Assembly: GCF_012489685.1 (NCBI RefSeq)
Contig: NC_080041.1
Coordinates: forward strand, 38,429,780 to 38,493,779
Length of the DNA stretch: 64,000 nucleotides
Origin: Lotus japonicus
Taxonomy: Eukaryota > Streptophyta > Magnoliopsida > Fabales > Fabaceae
Direction: 5' to 3'
The notes under the pieces are model-generated. The model worked only from the letters and a program-made list of their open reading frames with translations, had not been told where the DNA came from and made no database searches. A program made the position numbers and the translations under genes. Below are positions 43,096 through 53,056 of this stretch, in pieces (the first letter of the stretch is position 1; each line of letters starts with the position of its first letter).

Positions 43096-45021
43096 TTATA
43101 ATGAAAAATAACCTGTATAACTACACCGTGAATAATGAAAGGCAAGATAAGTAACATAAGGCCCATGAGTCTCTCTCAACAAGCAATCGCATCCGCCGTA
43201 GGACTTCATTCTTATATGTTCATCGTCGATGAGCTGCAGGCATTTGTTTGACAAAAATCCTCTAATATTTGTGTAAAATGGGAACATGAAAATGTGATCA
43301 ATTCTGTGAATACTGCGCTCAAACGATGCTAATATTTCAGTATGTCGATTACATGTCAAACTATGCGACGCATCCCAAGAAGTGGCTAGGTCACCCTTGC
43401 AATCCCGCAACATCTTCTTCAAACTGGCATGTGCACCCTCAGCCCTGCAAACAACAAACAGATATCTTATTAACTCTCCAATGTAAACAATCTATCAAAT
43501 GAAAAACATATAACAAGGCATAAATTAAGCTCATATAATTTTTGTACCTGTTACTTGTTGTTGTTCCAAAGTGCATCACATGATTTGTCCATGCCTTGGC
43601 AAATTTTTCCTTGTGGACCAACCATGTTGTAGAACAATAGGAGGTAAAGTTGCTGTATTTGTCCTTGCACATATTAAACAATTGCATCCATTGAACTTCA
43701 AATTCTTCAACTGTTGCAGCATCCACCACCTCTCCCCACTTCCCCATAACCAATTCAGCAAAATCATCTGTACCAACATAGAGTTTGCACTTTGCCAAAA
43801 CACACTTGTTGATGTGCCACAAGCATAATAAATGGCTGGTGTTGGGAAGGCTTTGCTTAGCAGCACTCAATAAGGCAAGATCCCTGTCAGTAACAATCAC
43901 CTTAGGCAACATGGCTTGATCAGCTAATAGAGACTTCATACACTCCAGTGCCCAAACGTAGTCATCTGTGCCCTCATTAACAATGTAGCAAAAGGCTATG
44001 GAGTATGTCTTATCTGTGGAAGTCAGTCCAACAATCTCAAGCAATGGAATTTTATATTTGTTTGTCTTGTATGTGCAATCCATAATCACTACATATGGAA
44101 ATGTGTTGAACAATTTGATAGCATTTGGATGAGCCCAAAATACATCCCTAATGACTTCCGATCCAGGCTCATGTCTTTCAAAGTGGACGTACTTGTCACC
44201 GTCCAACTTCTTCAACAAGTGTTGCATTTCTGTCAATGACCCGCGGAGGGATTTTCTTAACCTCTTGCAAGCACCATAAATCTGAGATATGGTAGTCAAG
44301 TTTAAAGGATTGTTTTCCTTCAAAGTCAACAGCATCTTTCTCGGTGGAACCCAACTCTTTGACATTTTTTCCACTTGCTCCTTCTCTTCGGAATTTAGAC
44401 GACCAACAAAATTGTGGCCAAGTAGTGACCTAGCTGGTTCATGGTTGTGTGTACCTTCCATCACCTTTAGCCGCCAATCTCTATCTATGCCATTTTTCAT
44501 AGGTCGTCCTTTTAGTCTAAAAGGACATTCTGTCTTTTGTGTTCTCGTTCCTTCAACAAGGTCAGGGTCTCTGTAGGGAACATACTTACCATGCTTCTCG
44601 CACCCCAACATGACATAAGCTTTTCTGCTTCCATTCCCACCGCTATCTGACTTTGTGATCAACACAACATATCCATTTTCAATCGCAATTCCATGAACCC
44701 AATTGATAAGATCATCACGGGTAGGGAAAATCTGTTCAATGATGCATACCCAACACACAAACAAGGCATAAACAAGGGTGATCAAGACATAATAAGAATT
44801 GATATATTACACTTTCAAAACAATGCAAAAATCTGTTCAAAGAATACCTGATCAGTTGTAAATAAATGCGAGACATCTATACTTATACACGGGGGTACAA
44901 ATGCTGGTGGTGGCACCTCTTCAGGTTGAGCATTGTTCAATCCAACTTCAATCAATTGGGATTCATGAAATAAAAATGATTCTGTCATCCCTGGAAGAGA
45001 ATACGGAACTTTATTATCCAT
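43096..45021 (-). CDS. MURA-type MULE transposase
   Basis: Three exons in frame: 45021-44848, 44731-43548, 43444-43096 (568 residues). Joins read TTDQ-IFPTRDD and TTSNR-AEGAHASLKKML, the latter a conserved MULE motif, confirming the splicing. A FAR1-like zinc-binding region (YVMLGCEKHGKY, ECPFRLKG, THNHEPARSLLGH) precedes the DDE core (VVIMDCTYKTNKYKIPLLEI, VIVTDRDLALL, LCLWHINKC). After SNRAEG the protein ends early: where a SWIM finger (C.C…HGLPCAH) is expected it reads CDCLLRETHGPYVTYLAF and stops, so the C-terminus is probably damaged. Function would be cut-and-paste transposition of this family. Confidence 0.85.
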
Positions 45022-45555
45022 ATTGAATACGGAACTTTATAATTCGTATTTAATACGGAAATTTATAATTCGTATTGAATACGGTATATGAATTTCCGTA
45101 TGGACACCGAAACTTTATATTCCGTATTTTAACACATCTCAGAATTCAGAAAATCATCATTCTAACTACTTAATCTACTTAATCTAACTACTTAATCTAA
45201 CAACTTCAACTACTTAAACTAACAACATACAACAAACAACTAACAACACTTACCTCAAATGCTATCTTTTTGCATCCAATGGTGGAGAGCTTGCCAATGA
45301 AGGAGTTGGTGGTGGTGGTAGGAAGAATGGAAGTGAGGATGAAAGTGAGGTAGGAGAGGGTGAGAGAGAGGGTGGTCTGGAGGCATTGAGGGGGTTAAGG
45401 GGGCTGGTGAGGGGTTGGTGACGGAGGAGTAATGGTGGAGGGGTTGGTGGAGGGAGGAGTAATGGTGGAAAAGGTGATGACTGTCAGAGTTATAATACGG
45501 AATTTTAACTTCCGTATTCTATTTTATAGAATACGGAAGTTTAAGTTCCGTAGGG
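45000..45555. repeat. Right subterminal array of ATACGGAA-type motifs
   Basis: Repeated ATACGGAA / TTCCGTAT units at about 45000-45128 and 45496-45553, mirroring the left array. The first overlaps the start of the transposase gene. Confidence 0.6.
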
Positions 45556-45728
45556 CATTTATGGGTTAAAAAAAAAGAGGTGGGGCGCGGAGCCCCATAG
45601 GGGGGGCCCCAAACCCAACTCCCAAAGTTTGGAGGGGCCAAAATATGATTTTAATACATAAAACAATGCCCAGCCCTATCTAGTAATCATGCGAGAGGAT
45701 GACTGCTCAATAACATTCATATGTAAAC

Positions 45729-45925
45729 ACTTGAAAGTAGGAGAAACTGTATTATTATTTCTTAATCAGAGAATACAAAGGGTAATTACATTATATAGAA
45801 GAAGACTAATCCTAAATAAGGAAATAACTAATTATGTACACAATCTCCTAATAAGAGAATAAATCTCCTAATACTGAATATAATATTCTAATAATAATTC
45901 TTATATTAATTCCTTATTTACAACA
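45729..45925 (-). repeat. 3' LTR of the copia element
   Basis: 197 bp, 100% identical by eye to the 5' LTR. Confidence 0.93.
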
Positions 45926-45930
45926 CCCCC

Positions 45931-48900
45931 TCAAGCTGGTGAATGGATATCTATCATTCCCAGCTTGCAAGTAAGCTCTCTAAACCGCTCCAAGGGAAGT
46001 CCTTTGGTGAGCACATCAGCCAACTGAAGTCCTGAGGGGACGTACTGTGTAGATATAAGACCACTATCCAATTTCTCTTTGATGAAGTGTCGGTCTATCT
46101 CTATGTGCTTTGTTCTGTCGTGTTGGACTGGATTGTGCGCAATACTAATGGCAGACTTATTATCACAGAAGAGTCTCATGGGAGCTTCATACTTTATTTT
46201 CAAATCATCTAGTATGATCTTCATCCACAACAATTCACAAACTCCTTGAGCCATGGCTCTGAACTCTGCCTCTGCGCTTGATCTGGCAACTACATTCTGC
46301 TTCTTTCTCCTCCATGTAACTAAATTTCCACCCAAGAACATACAATATCCAGTAGTGGATCTCCTGTCAACAATTGACCCTGCATAATCTGCATCAGTAT
46401 AAACCTCCATAGACAATTGCTCACTCTTCTTGAACAACAGACCCCTCCCTGGACTGGCCTTCAGATACTGCAAGATTCTATCCACAGCCTGTAAGTGTCT
46501 CTCCTGTGGGTCATGCATAAATTGACTGACAACACTAACAGGATAAGCTATGTCAGGTCTAGTGTGAGATAGATAAATGAGCTTCCCCACAAGTCTCTGA
46601 TATTGAGCCTTATCAACCCTAAGGTCCTCCTCACTACTTCCAATCTTGTGGTTTTGCTCTATCGGCACTCCCATGGGCTTACAACCCAATTTTCCAGTCT
46701 CTTTGAGAAGATCAAGGACATACTTTCTTTGAGATATGAAAATCCCTTGCTTCGAGTATGCCACCTCCATACCTAGGAAATATTTCAGCTTTCCAAGGTC
46801 CTTCATTTCAAATTGGGCTGCCAACTCTTTCCTCAGATTCTGCTTCTCAAGTTCATCATTGCCTGCAATGATCATATCGTCTACATAGACTAACAAAAGA
46901 GTGAGTTTACCATTTCGAGTATGTTTGATAAAGAGGGTATGATCACCTTGGCTTTGTTTATAACCCAGAGACACCATAGCATTAGTGAATCTCCCAAACC
47001 AAGCTCGGGGTGACTGTTTGAGCCCATATAAAGCCTTCTTCAGTTTGCACACCCTATTTCTTCCTGAAGTAGGGTCATACCCTGGTGGAATCTCCATATA
47101 CACCTCTTCCTCCAAATCTCCATGCAAGAAAGCATTTTTAACATCAAACTGTTGCAACTCCCAATCAAAGTGAGCTGCTAAGGAAAGAATGATCCTTACG
47201 GTGTTCATTTTTGCTACCGGAGCAAATGTCTCATCATAATCAATTCCATAGGTCTGGGTGTATCCCTTTGCAACTAGCCTCGCCTTATACCTGTCAAGTG
47301 TGCCATCAGATCGGTACTTCACGGTATATATCCACTTGCAACCTACTGTCCTCTTGTCATTTGGCTTCTCAACAATCTCCCAAGTGCCATTTTTGTCCAG
47401 TGCATGCATCTCTTCATTCATGGCTTGAATCCAGTTCTTATCTTTTAAAGCTTCTTGTACTGATGTAGGGACTCTGATAGAGTCAATAGCTGAAATAAAA
47501 CTCTGATGCTGCACAGAAAGATTTTGAGTAGACACAAATTGGGATATAGGGTACTTGGCACAAGAACGTTTTCCTTTTCGTAAGGCAATAGGTAAGTCAT
47601 CAAGGTTATGCTCATAGGAATTACTAGGCTCAGGGTTCGGAACATTTACCTCAGGATCAGATGGTTGGTCTTGTTCTTGGATCAGGACGGGTTTTACTTT
47701 CCGCTGGTACTTTATCCTGAACCTGTCAACATTATTTTGATCCGGTACTAGTTCAGGACCATTGTCATTATTCTGATCTGGTACTAACTCAGGACCATTG
47801 TCATCATTCTGATTTGGTACTTGTTCAGGACCATTGTCATCATCATCACTGTCCTCAGTGATAGGAATGGAGGAAGGCATCAAGGGCTCCTGTAGAAGAG
47901 GAATAACAGACAATTCTGGAGACTCAGCTTCCTGAGTATTCCCCCCCTGAAGCTGAGGATTGGGATAAAAAGACTCTGATTCTTGAAAAGTAACATCCAT
48001 GGATATATAGACACGACGACTAGGAGGATGATAACACTTGTATCCCTTTTTATCTGAGGCATATCCTATAAAGATGCACTTAATAGCCCGAGGATCTAAC
48101 TTACCCCGATGATGACCATGAACATGAACAAAGGCGGAACAGCCAAATACACGACTTTGAAGCCCTGACTTAATGGGCACTGACGGAAAGAAGCTAGTCA
48201 TAACCTGCACAGGACTAACATTAGATAAAACCCTAGAAGGTAACCTATTAATTAAATAAGCAGCCGTCAAGACAGCTTCCCCCCAATAAAACTTAGGAAC
48301 ATTCATTTGAAAGAGTAAAGCTCGAGTGATTTCAAGAAGATGACGATTTTTCCTTTCAGCAACCCCATTTTGTTGTGGGGTGTCAACACAAGTCAACTCA
48401 TGAACAACACCATTTTTTGTAAGAAATTCAGAAAAATTCTTGTTAACATACTCTTTCCCATTGTCTGACCTTAACCTCTTAATAGGTTTCCCAAACTGTG
48501 TTCTAATCATGTGGAAAAAGTTAACAAATAATTGAAACACCTCAGACTTATCTTTCATAAGAAAAACCCATGTAATCCGAGTACAATCATCAATAAAAGT
48601 AACAAACCATTTTGCACCAGAAACATTAGAAATGGACGAAGGTCCCCACACATCAGAGTGAACAAGATCAAAAGGTTGAGCACATTTATTATTACTAGGA
48701 AGAAAAGTTGAACGATGATGCTTAGAAAACTGACAAACATCACAATGAAAAGATTCGACTGACACTTTTGAAAATAAATGGGGAAACATGGTCCTAAGAA
48801 TACTAAAAGGGGGATGCCCAAGACGCTTGTGTCGCAACCATATTTGAGAAGTATTCCAGGACTCTGAACTCGTCTGATGACACTTGCTTTCCTCGTGCTG

Positions 48901-50391
48901 CAGACAGTATAACCCGTCCTGTTCCTTAGCAATCCCAATTATCTGTCCCGTGGCAAGATCCTGAAAAACACCATGAGAGTGGAAAAAGGTTACTGCACAG
49001 TTCAAGTCTCGAGTGAGTTTATGGATGGACAAAAGATTGTTAGAAAGCTTTGGGACATGAAGCACACGCTTTAAGGGAAGAGATGGACTAAGGTGAATGT
49101 TACCACATCCCGTAATCTGGTTTTGGGATCCATTAGCAACAGTGATATAATGTTTTCCAGGGTAAGTGGAATAAGAAGATAAATGTGAGGGGTGAGGTGT
49201 CATATGATCTGTAGCACCAGAGTCAATAATCCAGTCATTTTCAGTACTCAAAGCATTAAGAGATAAGAAGGTAGAACTCTTACCAGTCATTGTGAGAGAA
49301 CAAGAACCAGAGGGCTTACTCAATGAGTCCATAAAAGCTCTCAGACGCTCCAATTCTGCTTTGCTAAGGCTAGGAACATCTTCTGCTGGTGGTACAGGTG
49401 GGACTTCACCATCATTCTCCATGTCAGAAGCTGTGTGATTTGCACGCCTCTGCGGAGCACCTTTGGACTTGCTCATACGTGCAAGGACGTTTTCCCTTCC
49501 ATAAAGTTTGAAACAGTACTCTTTGGTGTGACCAGACCTCTTACAGTAAGTGCAACGATCATCAGGGTTGAAGCGATCGTCACCGTTAAAGCGATCATCA
49601 CGGTTGGGGCGATCATCACGGTTAGGGCGTCCGAAAGAGGTGGATCCTTTTATGGGACCCTTTCCAGAGGCTAAGGCTGAACCATCAACTGATTTGTCTT
49701 CCACCATCACTGTCTTCCGAGTTTCTTCACCACGAACTATAGAGAACACCTCTGAGAGAGAGGGGAGTTGCTCTTTACCCAAAATTTGGACCCGAATCAG
49801 ATCAAATTCAGAGTTAAGCCCAGAGAGAAACTTAAAGATTCGCGCTTTTTCAATAAACTTATTCAATGTTGTGGAGTCAGAATCACACTTCATCTTCAGA
49901 TTTTGATACTGATCTAATTCAATCCAGAGACCATTCAAGGTCCCATAGTAATCTGTCACAGAGAGAGTTCCTTGCTTAGAATTGAAAACTTTATTTTCCA
50001 ATTCATAACAAGCTGAGAGATCTTGTTTCTTAGAGTATGCTTGTGCCAGATTATTCCAAATCTCTTTGGCAGTAGGGAAAAACATATAATTCCGGCTAAT
50101 TTCCGGAATCATGGAGTACCAAAACCAGGTCATAATAAGAGAATTCTCTTCACGCCATGTGTCATATTGCGGATCAGTTTCAGCAGGGGCTGTTTCTTCA
50201 ATATAACTGATTTTCTTGCGACTTATGAGAGTGTGACGGACGAGCTCGGACCATTGGAGGTAGTTGCGCCCATCCAAGCGAAAGGAACCTTGTAATACCG
50301 GGAGATCTTTGTGGGTCAAAGGTGGAAGAGAGACCCCTTTCACTCCAGAAGTGAGTTTCTCCTTAGGTATGGGAATCTCGTCTCCAGACAT
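45931..50391 (-). CDS. gag-pol: Ty1/copia Gag-Pol polyprotein
   Basis: Single open frame of 1486 residues from MSGDEIPIPKEK (50391); the frame opens upstream at 50568 but with a hydrophobic stretch unlike Gag. In order: Gag with SFRLDGRNYLQWSELVRHTL, zinc knuckle CTYCKRSGHTKEYC, protease WIIDSGATDHMT, integrase zinc finger (HKRLGHPPFS, CDVCQFSKH) and catalytic Asp in HSDVWGP, Asp in RSDNGKEY, Glu in NGVAERKN with correct 35-residue spacing, RT with FDVKNAFLHGDL and YVDDMIIAGN, and RNase H with YTDADYAGS and ADVLTKGLP. A small tandem repeat (DNGPELVPDQN) sits between integrase and RT. No inactivating change seen. Confidence 0.93.
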   Translation of the reverse strand: MSGDEIPIPKEKLTSGVKGVSLPPLTHKDLPVLQGSFRLDGRNYLQWSELVRHTLISRKKISYIEETAPAETDPQYDTWREENSLIMTWFWYSMIPEISRNYMFFPTAKEIWNNLAQAYSKKQDLSACYELENKVFNSKQGTLSVTDYYGTLNGLWIELDQYQNLKMKCDSDSTTLNKFIEKARIFKFLSGLNSEFDLIRVQILGKEQLPSLSEVFSIVRGEETRKTVMVEDKSVDGSALASGKGPIKGSTSFGRPNRDDRPNRDDRFNGDDRFNPDDRCTYCKRSGHTKEYCFKLYGRENVLARMSKSKGAPQRRANHTASDMENDGEVPPVPPAEDVPSLSKAELERLRAFMDSLSKPSGSCSLTMTGKSSTFLSLNALSTENDWIIDSGATDHMTPHPSHLSSYSTYPGKHYITVANGSQNQITGCGNIHLSPSLPLKRVLHVPKLSNNLLSIHKLTRDLNCAVTFFHSHGVFQDLATGQIIGIAKEQDGLYCLQHEESKCHQTSSESWNTSQIWLRHKRLGHPPFSILRTMFPHLFSKVSVESFHCDVCQFSKHHRSTFLPSNNKCAQPFDLVHSDVWGPSSISNVSGAKWFVTFIDDCTRITWVFLMKDKSEVFQLFVNFFHMIRTQFGKPIKRLRSDNGKEYVNKNFSEFLTKNGVVHELTCVDTPQQNGVAERKNRHLLEITRALLFQMNVPKFYWGEAVLTAAYLINRLPSRVLSNVSPVQVMTSFFPSVPIKSGLQSRVFGCSAFVHVHGHHRGKLDPRAIKCIFIGYASDKKGYKCYHPPSRRVYISMDVTFQESESFYPNPQLQGGNTQEAESPELSVIPLLQEPLMPSSIPITEDSDDDDNGPEQVPNQNDDNGPELVPDQNNDNGPELVPDQNNVDRFRIKYQRKVKPVLIQEQDQPSDPEVNVPNPEPSNSYEHNLDDLPIALRKGKRSCAKYPISQFVSTQNLSVQHQSFISAIDSIRVPTSVQEALKDKNWIQAMNEEMHALDKNGTWEIVEKPNDKRTVGCKWIYTVKYRSDGTLDRYKARLVAKGYTQTYGIDYDETFAPVAKMNTVRIILSLAAHFDWELQQFDVKNAFLHGDLEEEVYMEIPPGYDPTSGRNRVCKLKKALYGLKQSPRAWFGRFTNAMVSLGYKQSQGDHTLFIKHTRNGKLTLLLVYVDDMIIAGNDELEKQNLRKELAAQFEMKDLGKLKYFLGMEVAYSKQGIFISQRKYVLDLLKETGKLGCKPMGVPIEQNHKIGSSEEDLRVDKAQYQRLVGKLIYLSHTRPDIAYPVSVVSQFMHDPQERHLQAVDRILQYLKASPGRGLLFKKSEQLSMEVYTDADYAGSIVDRRSTTGYCMFLGGNLVTWRRKKQNVVARSSAEAEFRAMAQGVCELLWMKIILDDLKIKYEAPMRLFCDNKSAISIAHNPVQHDRTKHIEIDRHFIKEKLDSGLISTQYVPSGLQLADVLTKGLPLERFRELTCKLGMIDIHSPA

Positions 50392-50730
50392 ACTGAGAGA
50401 TGTTACTGTAGAAGGGAAACAAGAGGAAAATAACAGAAACAGAGAAGATTGCACTCTCCTTGAATGGAAGAACCAAAGGCTTCTTAAGAAAAAACACCAA
50501 CAAAGTGAGGAAACGACCCTCGGAAACAGGACCAGAAGGCACGGGGAACCTTCTCTGTGCAATCGCAATCGCAGTCAGGAACAGAGGTTGGCAGGCCGGT
50601 GATGAAGAGCACAGGCCTCCAAACAGTATAAGCCAACAATGGCAAAACAGAAAACGTTACCAGATAAAAGGGCCGTAATAAGACGGCTAGGTTTTTTTTT
50701 TCCGCAGAAGCAGAACTCCCAAGATCGGGA

Positions 50731-50742
50731 GCTCTGATACCA
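50731..50742 (-). promoter_or_regulatory. Primer-binding site of the copia element
   Basis: TGGTATCAGAGC on the minus strand, directly adjacent to the 5' LTR as bounded here. Confidence 0.92.
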
Positions 50743-50939
50743 ACTTGAAAGTAGGAGAAACTGTATTATTATTTCTTAATCAGAGAATACAAAGGGTAAT
50801 TACATTATATAGAAGAAGACTAATCCTAAATAAGGAAATAACTAATTATGTACACAATCTCCTAATAAGAGAATAAATCTCCTAATACTGAATATAATAT
50901 TCTAATAATAATTCTTATATTAATTCCTTATTTACAACA
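50743..50939 (-). repeat. 5' LTR of the copia element
   Basis: 197 bp; reads TGTTGTAAATAAGG… on the minus strand and ends CTTTCAAGT. Confidence 0.93.
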
Positions 50940-50944
50940 TAAAC

Positions 50945-51587
50945 CAAAGTCTAATTTTAATGAGAAGAGTATAAGTTGCAGAACAAACACCAAATCTAAA
51001 GCTCACTCAAGCACAGATCCATTCCTGACCAGTTCCATCTAGGCTTCCACCATCCATACGGACACGAATTTGTATAATCAAAATGGACATTTCACGGTAA
51101 AGGATAACCAAATTGTGATATTAAAAAGAGTAAACACAATAAAATAAAATAAACATAAGGCAAGGAGGTTTTGCAAATGCATTGTGTGAATTGTAATTGT
51201 AACATTCTTAAAATTTCAACATTCTTATGAAATCTTGACACCAGAAAAAAGATATGTGATATAGGTTGGGTAAGCTAAGCACAAGAATACTTGATACAGC
51301 CCCATGAACCTGAAGTGTGAAACATTGTATTGACTCCAAACTACAATTTAGCTCCTGAATTACATATTGCAGTCATTGATTAGTTTTAGCCCCAGCTTGA
51401 CATTAAGAAACTCTCAAAAGCCACAACTTAAGCAAGCTTGCACAAGGAGAACCCATGACTGGATATGGCAAAAATATAAGAACACAAGAGCCTTCCCACA
51501 TCCCTTGCTTTAAGCAAATTCATACACGATACAATTCTCAATTAAAAAAGTCCAATCATATCATACACTGATAGGAGATAACAAAAA
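50945..51587. other. Spacer downstream of FBX3
   Basis: Paralogous to 15610-16210 of unit 2 (shared 'gcttccaccatccat' and 'ttcccacat…ccttgctt' stretches). No gene seen. Confidence 0.5.
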
Positions 51588-52695
51588 CTAGAACATGAAT
51601 GCCTGAGATGAACAACCATTACATAGATGCATAAGACATTCTTCAAGAACCTCATGCACAAGCAGCATATCATAAAATCTACATCCTAATATTGAGGACA
51701 AAGTGATATCAAACTCCCAGATTTCTGGGAACATCCAAACTTGGCTATTTTGAATATCAAAAATCTTAAAAACCTCTCCATGGTTGCAAACAACCAAATT
51801 CGAGAAGGAAGGAAATTCTACTTCATCATCACCCTCATAAATATAAATTGGCTGGTTAGGGTAATATCCAACATCCCTCTCGTGATCAAGAACACGGAAC
51901 AGTTTAGTCCATGATTCATCATTTCCATGCTCCTCCATGAGCCAAATATCCCAAAACTCCCTCTCATGAGAAACGACGCACAAACACTCTCTAAACACTG
52001 CCAATGTGGGGTAACGGTCGTCTATATCAGGCGGCTGAAGTTCCTGACAGGACTCCTCCCCCAAATCAAGAGAAATAATAAAACGCGCCTCAGAATCCCA
52101 ATTGGCAGACCCAATCCAGTTAATAGTTCCACTCACAAATTTTCCCGGATAATCATATGGGAGACAAGGGAAATCAATCTCCAACCTCCTCCAAGAAGTG
52201 CACCCCAAAGTATAAACCATGACTTGAGATTTGTCACATTCGACATCGAAAAGAACTGCAACCAGCTTGTAAGTTTGAGTGAGATGAACGTAACCAAACC
52301 CATATGATTCCTGTATTACATAACACTCAGTGTGTACATATTCATTTTCCATCAGCGGTGGTTCCATAAATTTTCTAATACAAGGGTTCCATATGAGAAA
52401 TGTATCATTTGAGATGGCGGAACAACAAAGAAGGCCGTGGCAAGAGCCAACGATGTCGTAACAGTCATCAATGTGGAGAGGGTACTCTAGCCGCCGCCGC
52501 CGCCGCGTGGTGACGGATTCCACTGGGTTGAGAGCGGAGGGGAGTGGATAGGAGTTGAGGCCGTTCTTGAATCTGATGATGAGGTTGTGGCGGGTGAACT
52601 TGCGGAGGTGTTTTCTTGCGAATTTGGGATCGGAAATCAGGGAATTCCAGGGCTTGCAAACGCACCGGAATCGCAACAGAGACTTCACCGGAAGC
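51588..52695 (-). pseudogene. F-box gene FBX3, 3' part
   Basis: A long open stretch from [29 protein letters not shown] through the FBA region (LIWNPCIRKFMEPP, ESYGFGYVHLTQTYKLVAVL, VMVYTLGCTSWRRL, GTINWIGSAN, ISLDLGEESCQEL) to a divergent C-terminus (ILGCRFYDMLLVHEVLEECL). It is more diverged from FBX1 than FBX2 is. The first codons of the open frame (VGIKSHQ) come from the adjacent LTR, so the gene has lost its start and half its F-box to the insertion. No internal stop, so the damage is recent. Confidence 0.88.
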
Positions 52696-53056
52696 TGATG
52701 GGACTTGATTCCCACCAAACTGTAGATCTAGGGTTAGCTCAATGATCAGTAATAGTTAGAAGGAATTAGGAAAAGAAATGACTTCATTCAATAATCTTTC
52801 ATGCTGCTCAATACATTTAATTCTACTTATATACTGTAGCTAGCTGTTACCCTAGCTCCAAGTTGGGCCTCTACGCTATTGGGCCGGCTCTTTTAGGGAA
52901 ATAGGAAAATGCATAATAATTAATTAAAAGATAAATCACTACTACTTCTTCTTCTCAATGCAGAAATCTCCCAGGACAAAGTCATTTGTCCATTTGGGCC
53001 TGAACGTAGCTCTTTTGGGACGTGGGCTGATTGGTTTCAAGGGCCCGGTCCTATCA
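52696..53056 (-). repeat. 3' LTR of the 52.7-kb gypsy element
   Basis: 361 bp, TGATGGGACT…CCTATCA on the plus strand. Two substitutions from the other LTR. It contains the last 38 codons of the polyprotein frame. Confidence 0.93.

Larger units (their letters stand above)
39891..45623. mobile_element. Mutator-like element (MULE) encoding a PMD protein and a transposase
   Basis: 5733 bp bounded by inverted repeats of about 43 bp (GGGAGTTGGGTTTGGGGC… to …GGCGCGGAGCCCCATAGG and onward), with one length difference in a G/C run. The perfect 9-bp target duplication AAAGTTTGG at 39882-39890 and 45624-45632 is the Mutator signature. A similar unoccupied site is present in unit 2 near 15497. Inside are a plus-strand spliced PMD/MAIN-like gene and a minus-strand spliced MURA-type transposase facing each other, plus arrays of CGGAA/TTCCG motifs near both ends. 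Confidence 0.92.
45729..50939 (-). mobile_element. Ty1/copia retrotransposon, identical LTRs
   Basis: LTRs 45729-45925 and 50743-50939, 197 bp each and identical. The 5-bp duplication TAAAC lies at 45724-45728 and 50940-50944. The primer site TGGTATCAGAGC directly adjoins the 5' LTR at 50731-50742; a purine run (GAGGGGG on the minus strand) precedes the 3' LTR. One long open polyprotein. Boundaries set by the target duplication and primer site make the LTR end in AAGT rather than CA. Very recent insertion, potentially autonomous. Confidence 0.95.

Noticed and set aside
43439..43547. Transposase continuing through 43547-43445 as YKNYMSLIYALL
   Set aside because: A good donor (AG/GTACAA) and acceptor (TTTGCAG) join SNR to AEGAH, the conserved MULE motif, so this stretch is an intron.
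45732..45925. Canonical TG…CA 194-bp LTR border for the copia element
   Set aside because: It leaves mismatched flanks; adding three bases gives a perfect TAAAC duplication and an adjoining primer site.
50392..50568. Hydrophobic N-terminal extension of the copia polyprotein
   Set aside because: Unlike copia Gag; MSGDEIPIPKEK at 50391 is a typical start and the extension is probably leader read-through.
52696..52718. Start of FBX3 at the codon reading VGIKSHQ
   Set aside because: These codons lie in the LTR of the gypsy insertion; the real 5' part of the gene is on the other side at 58293-58433.
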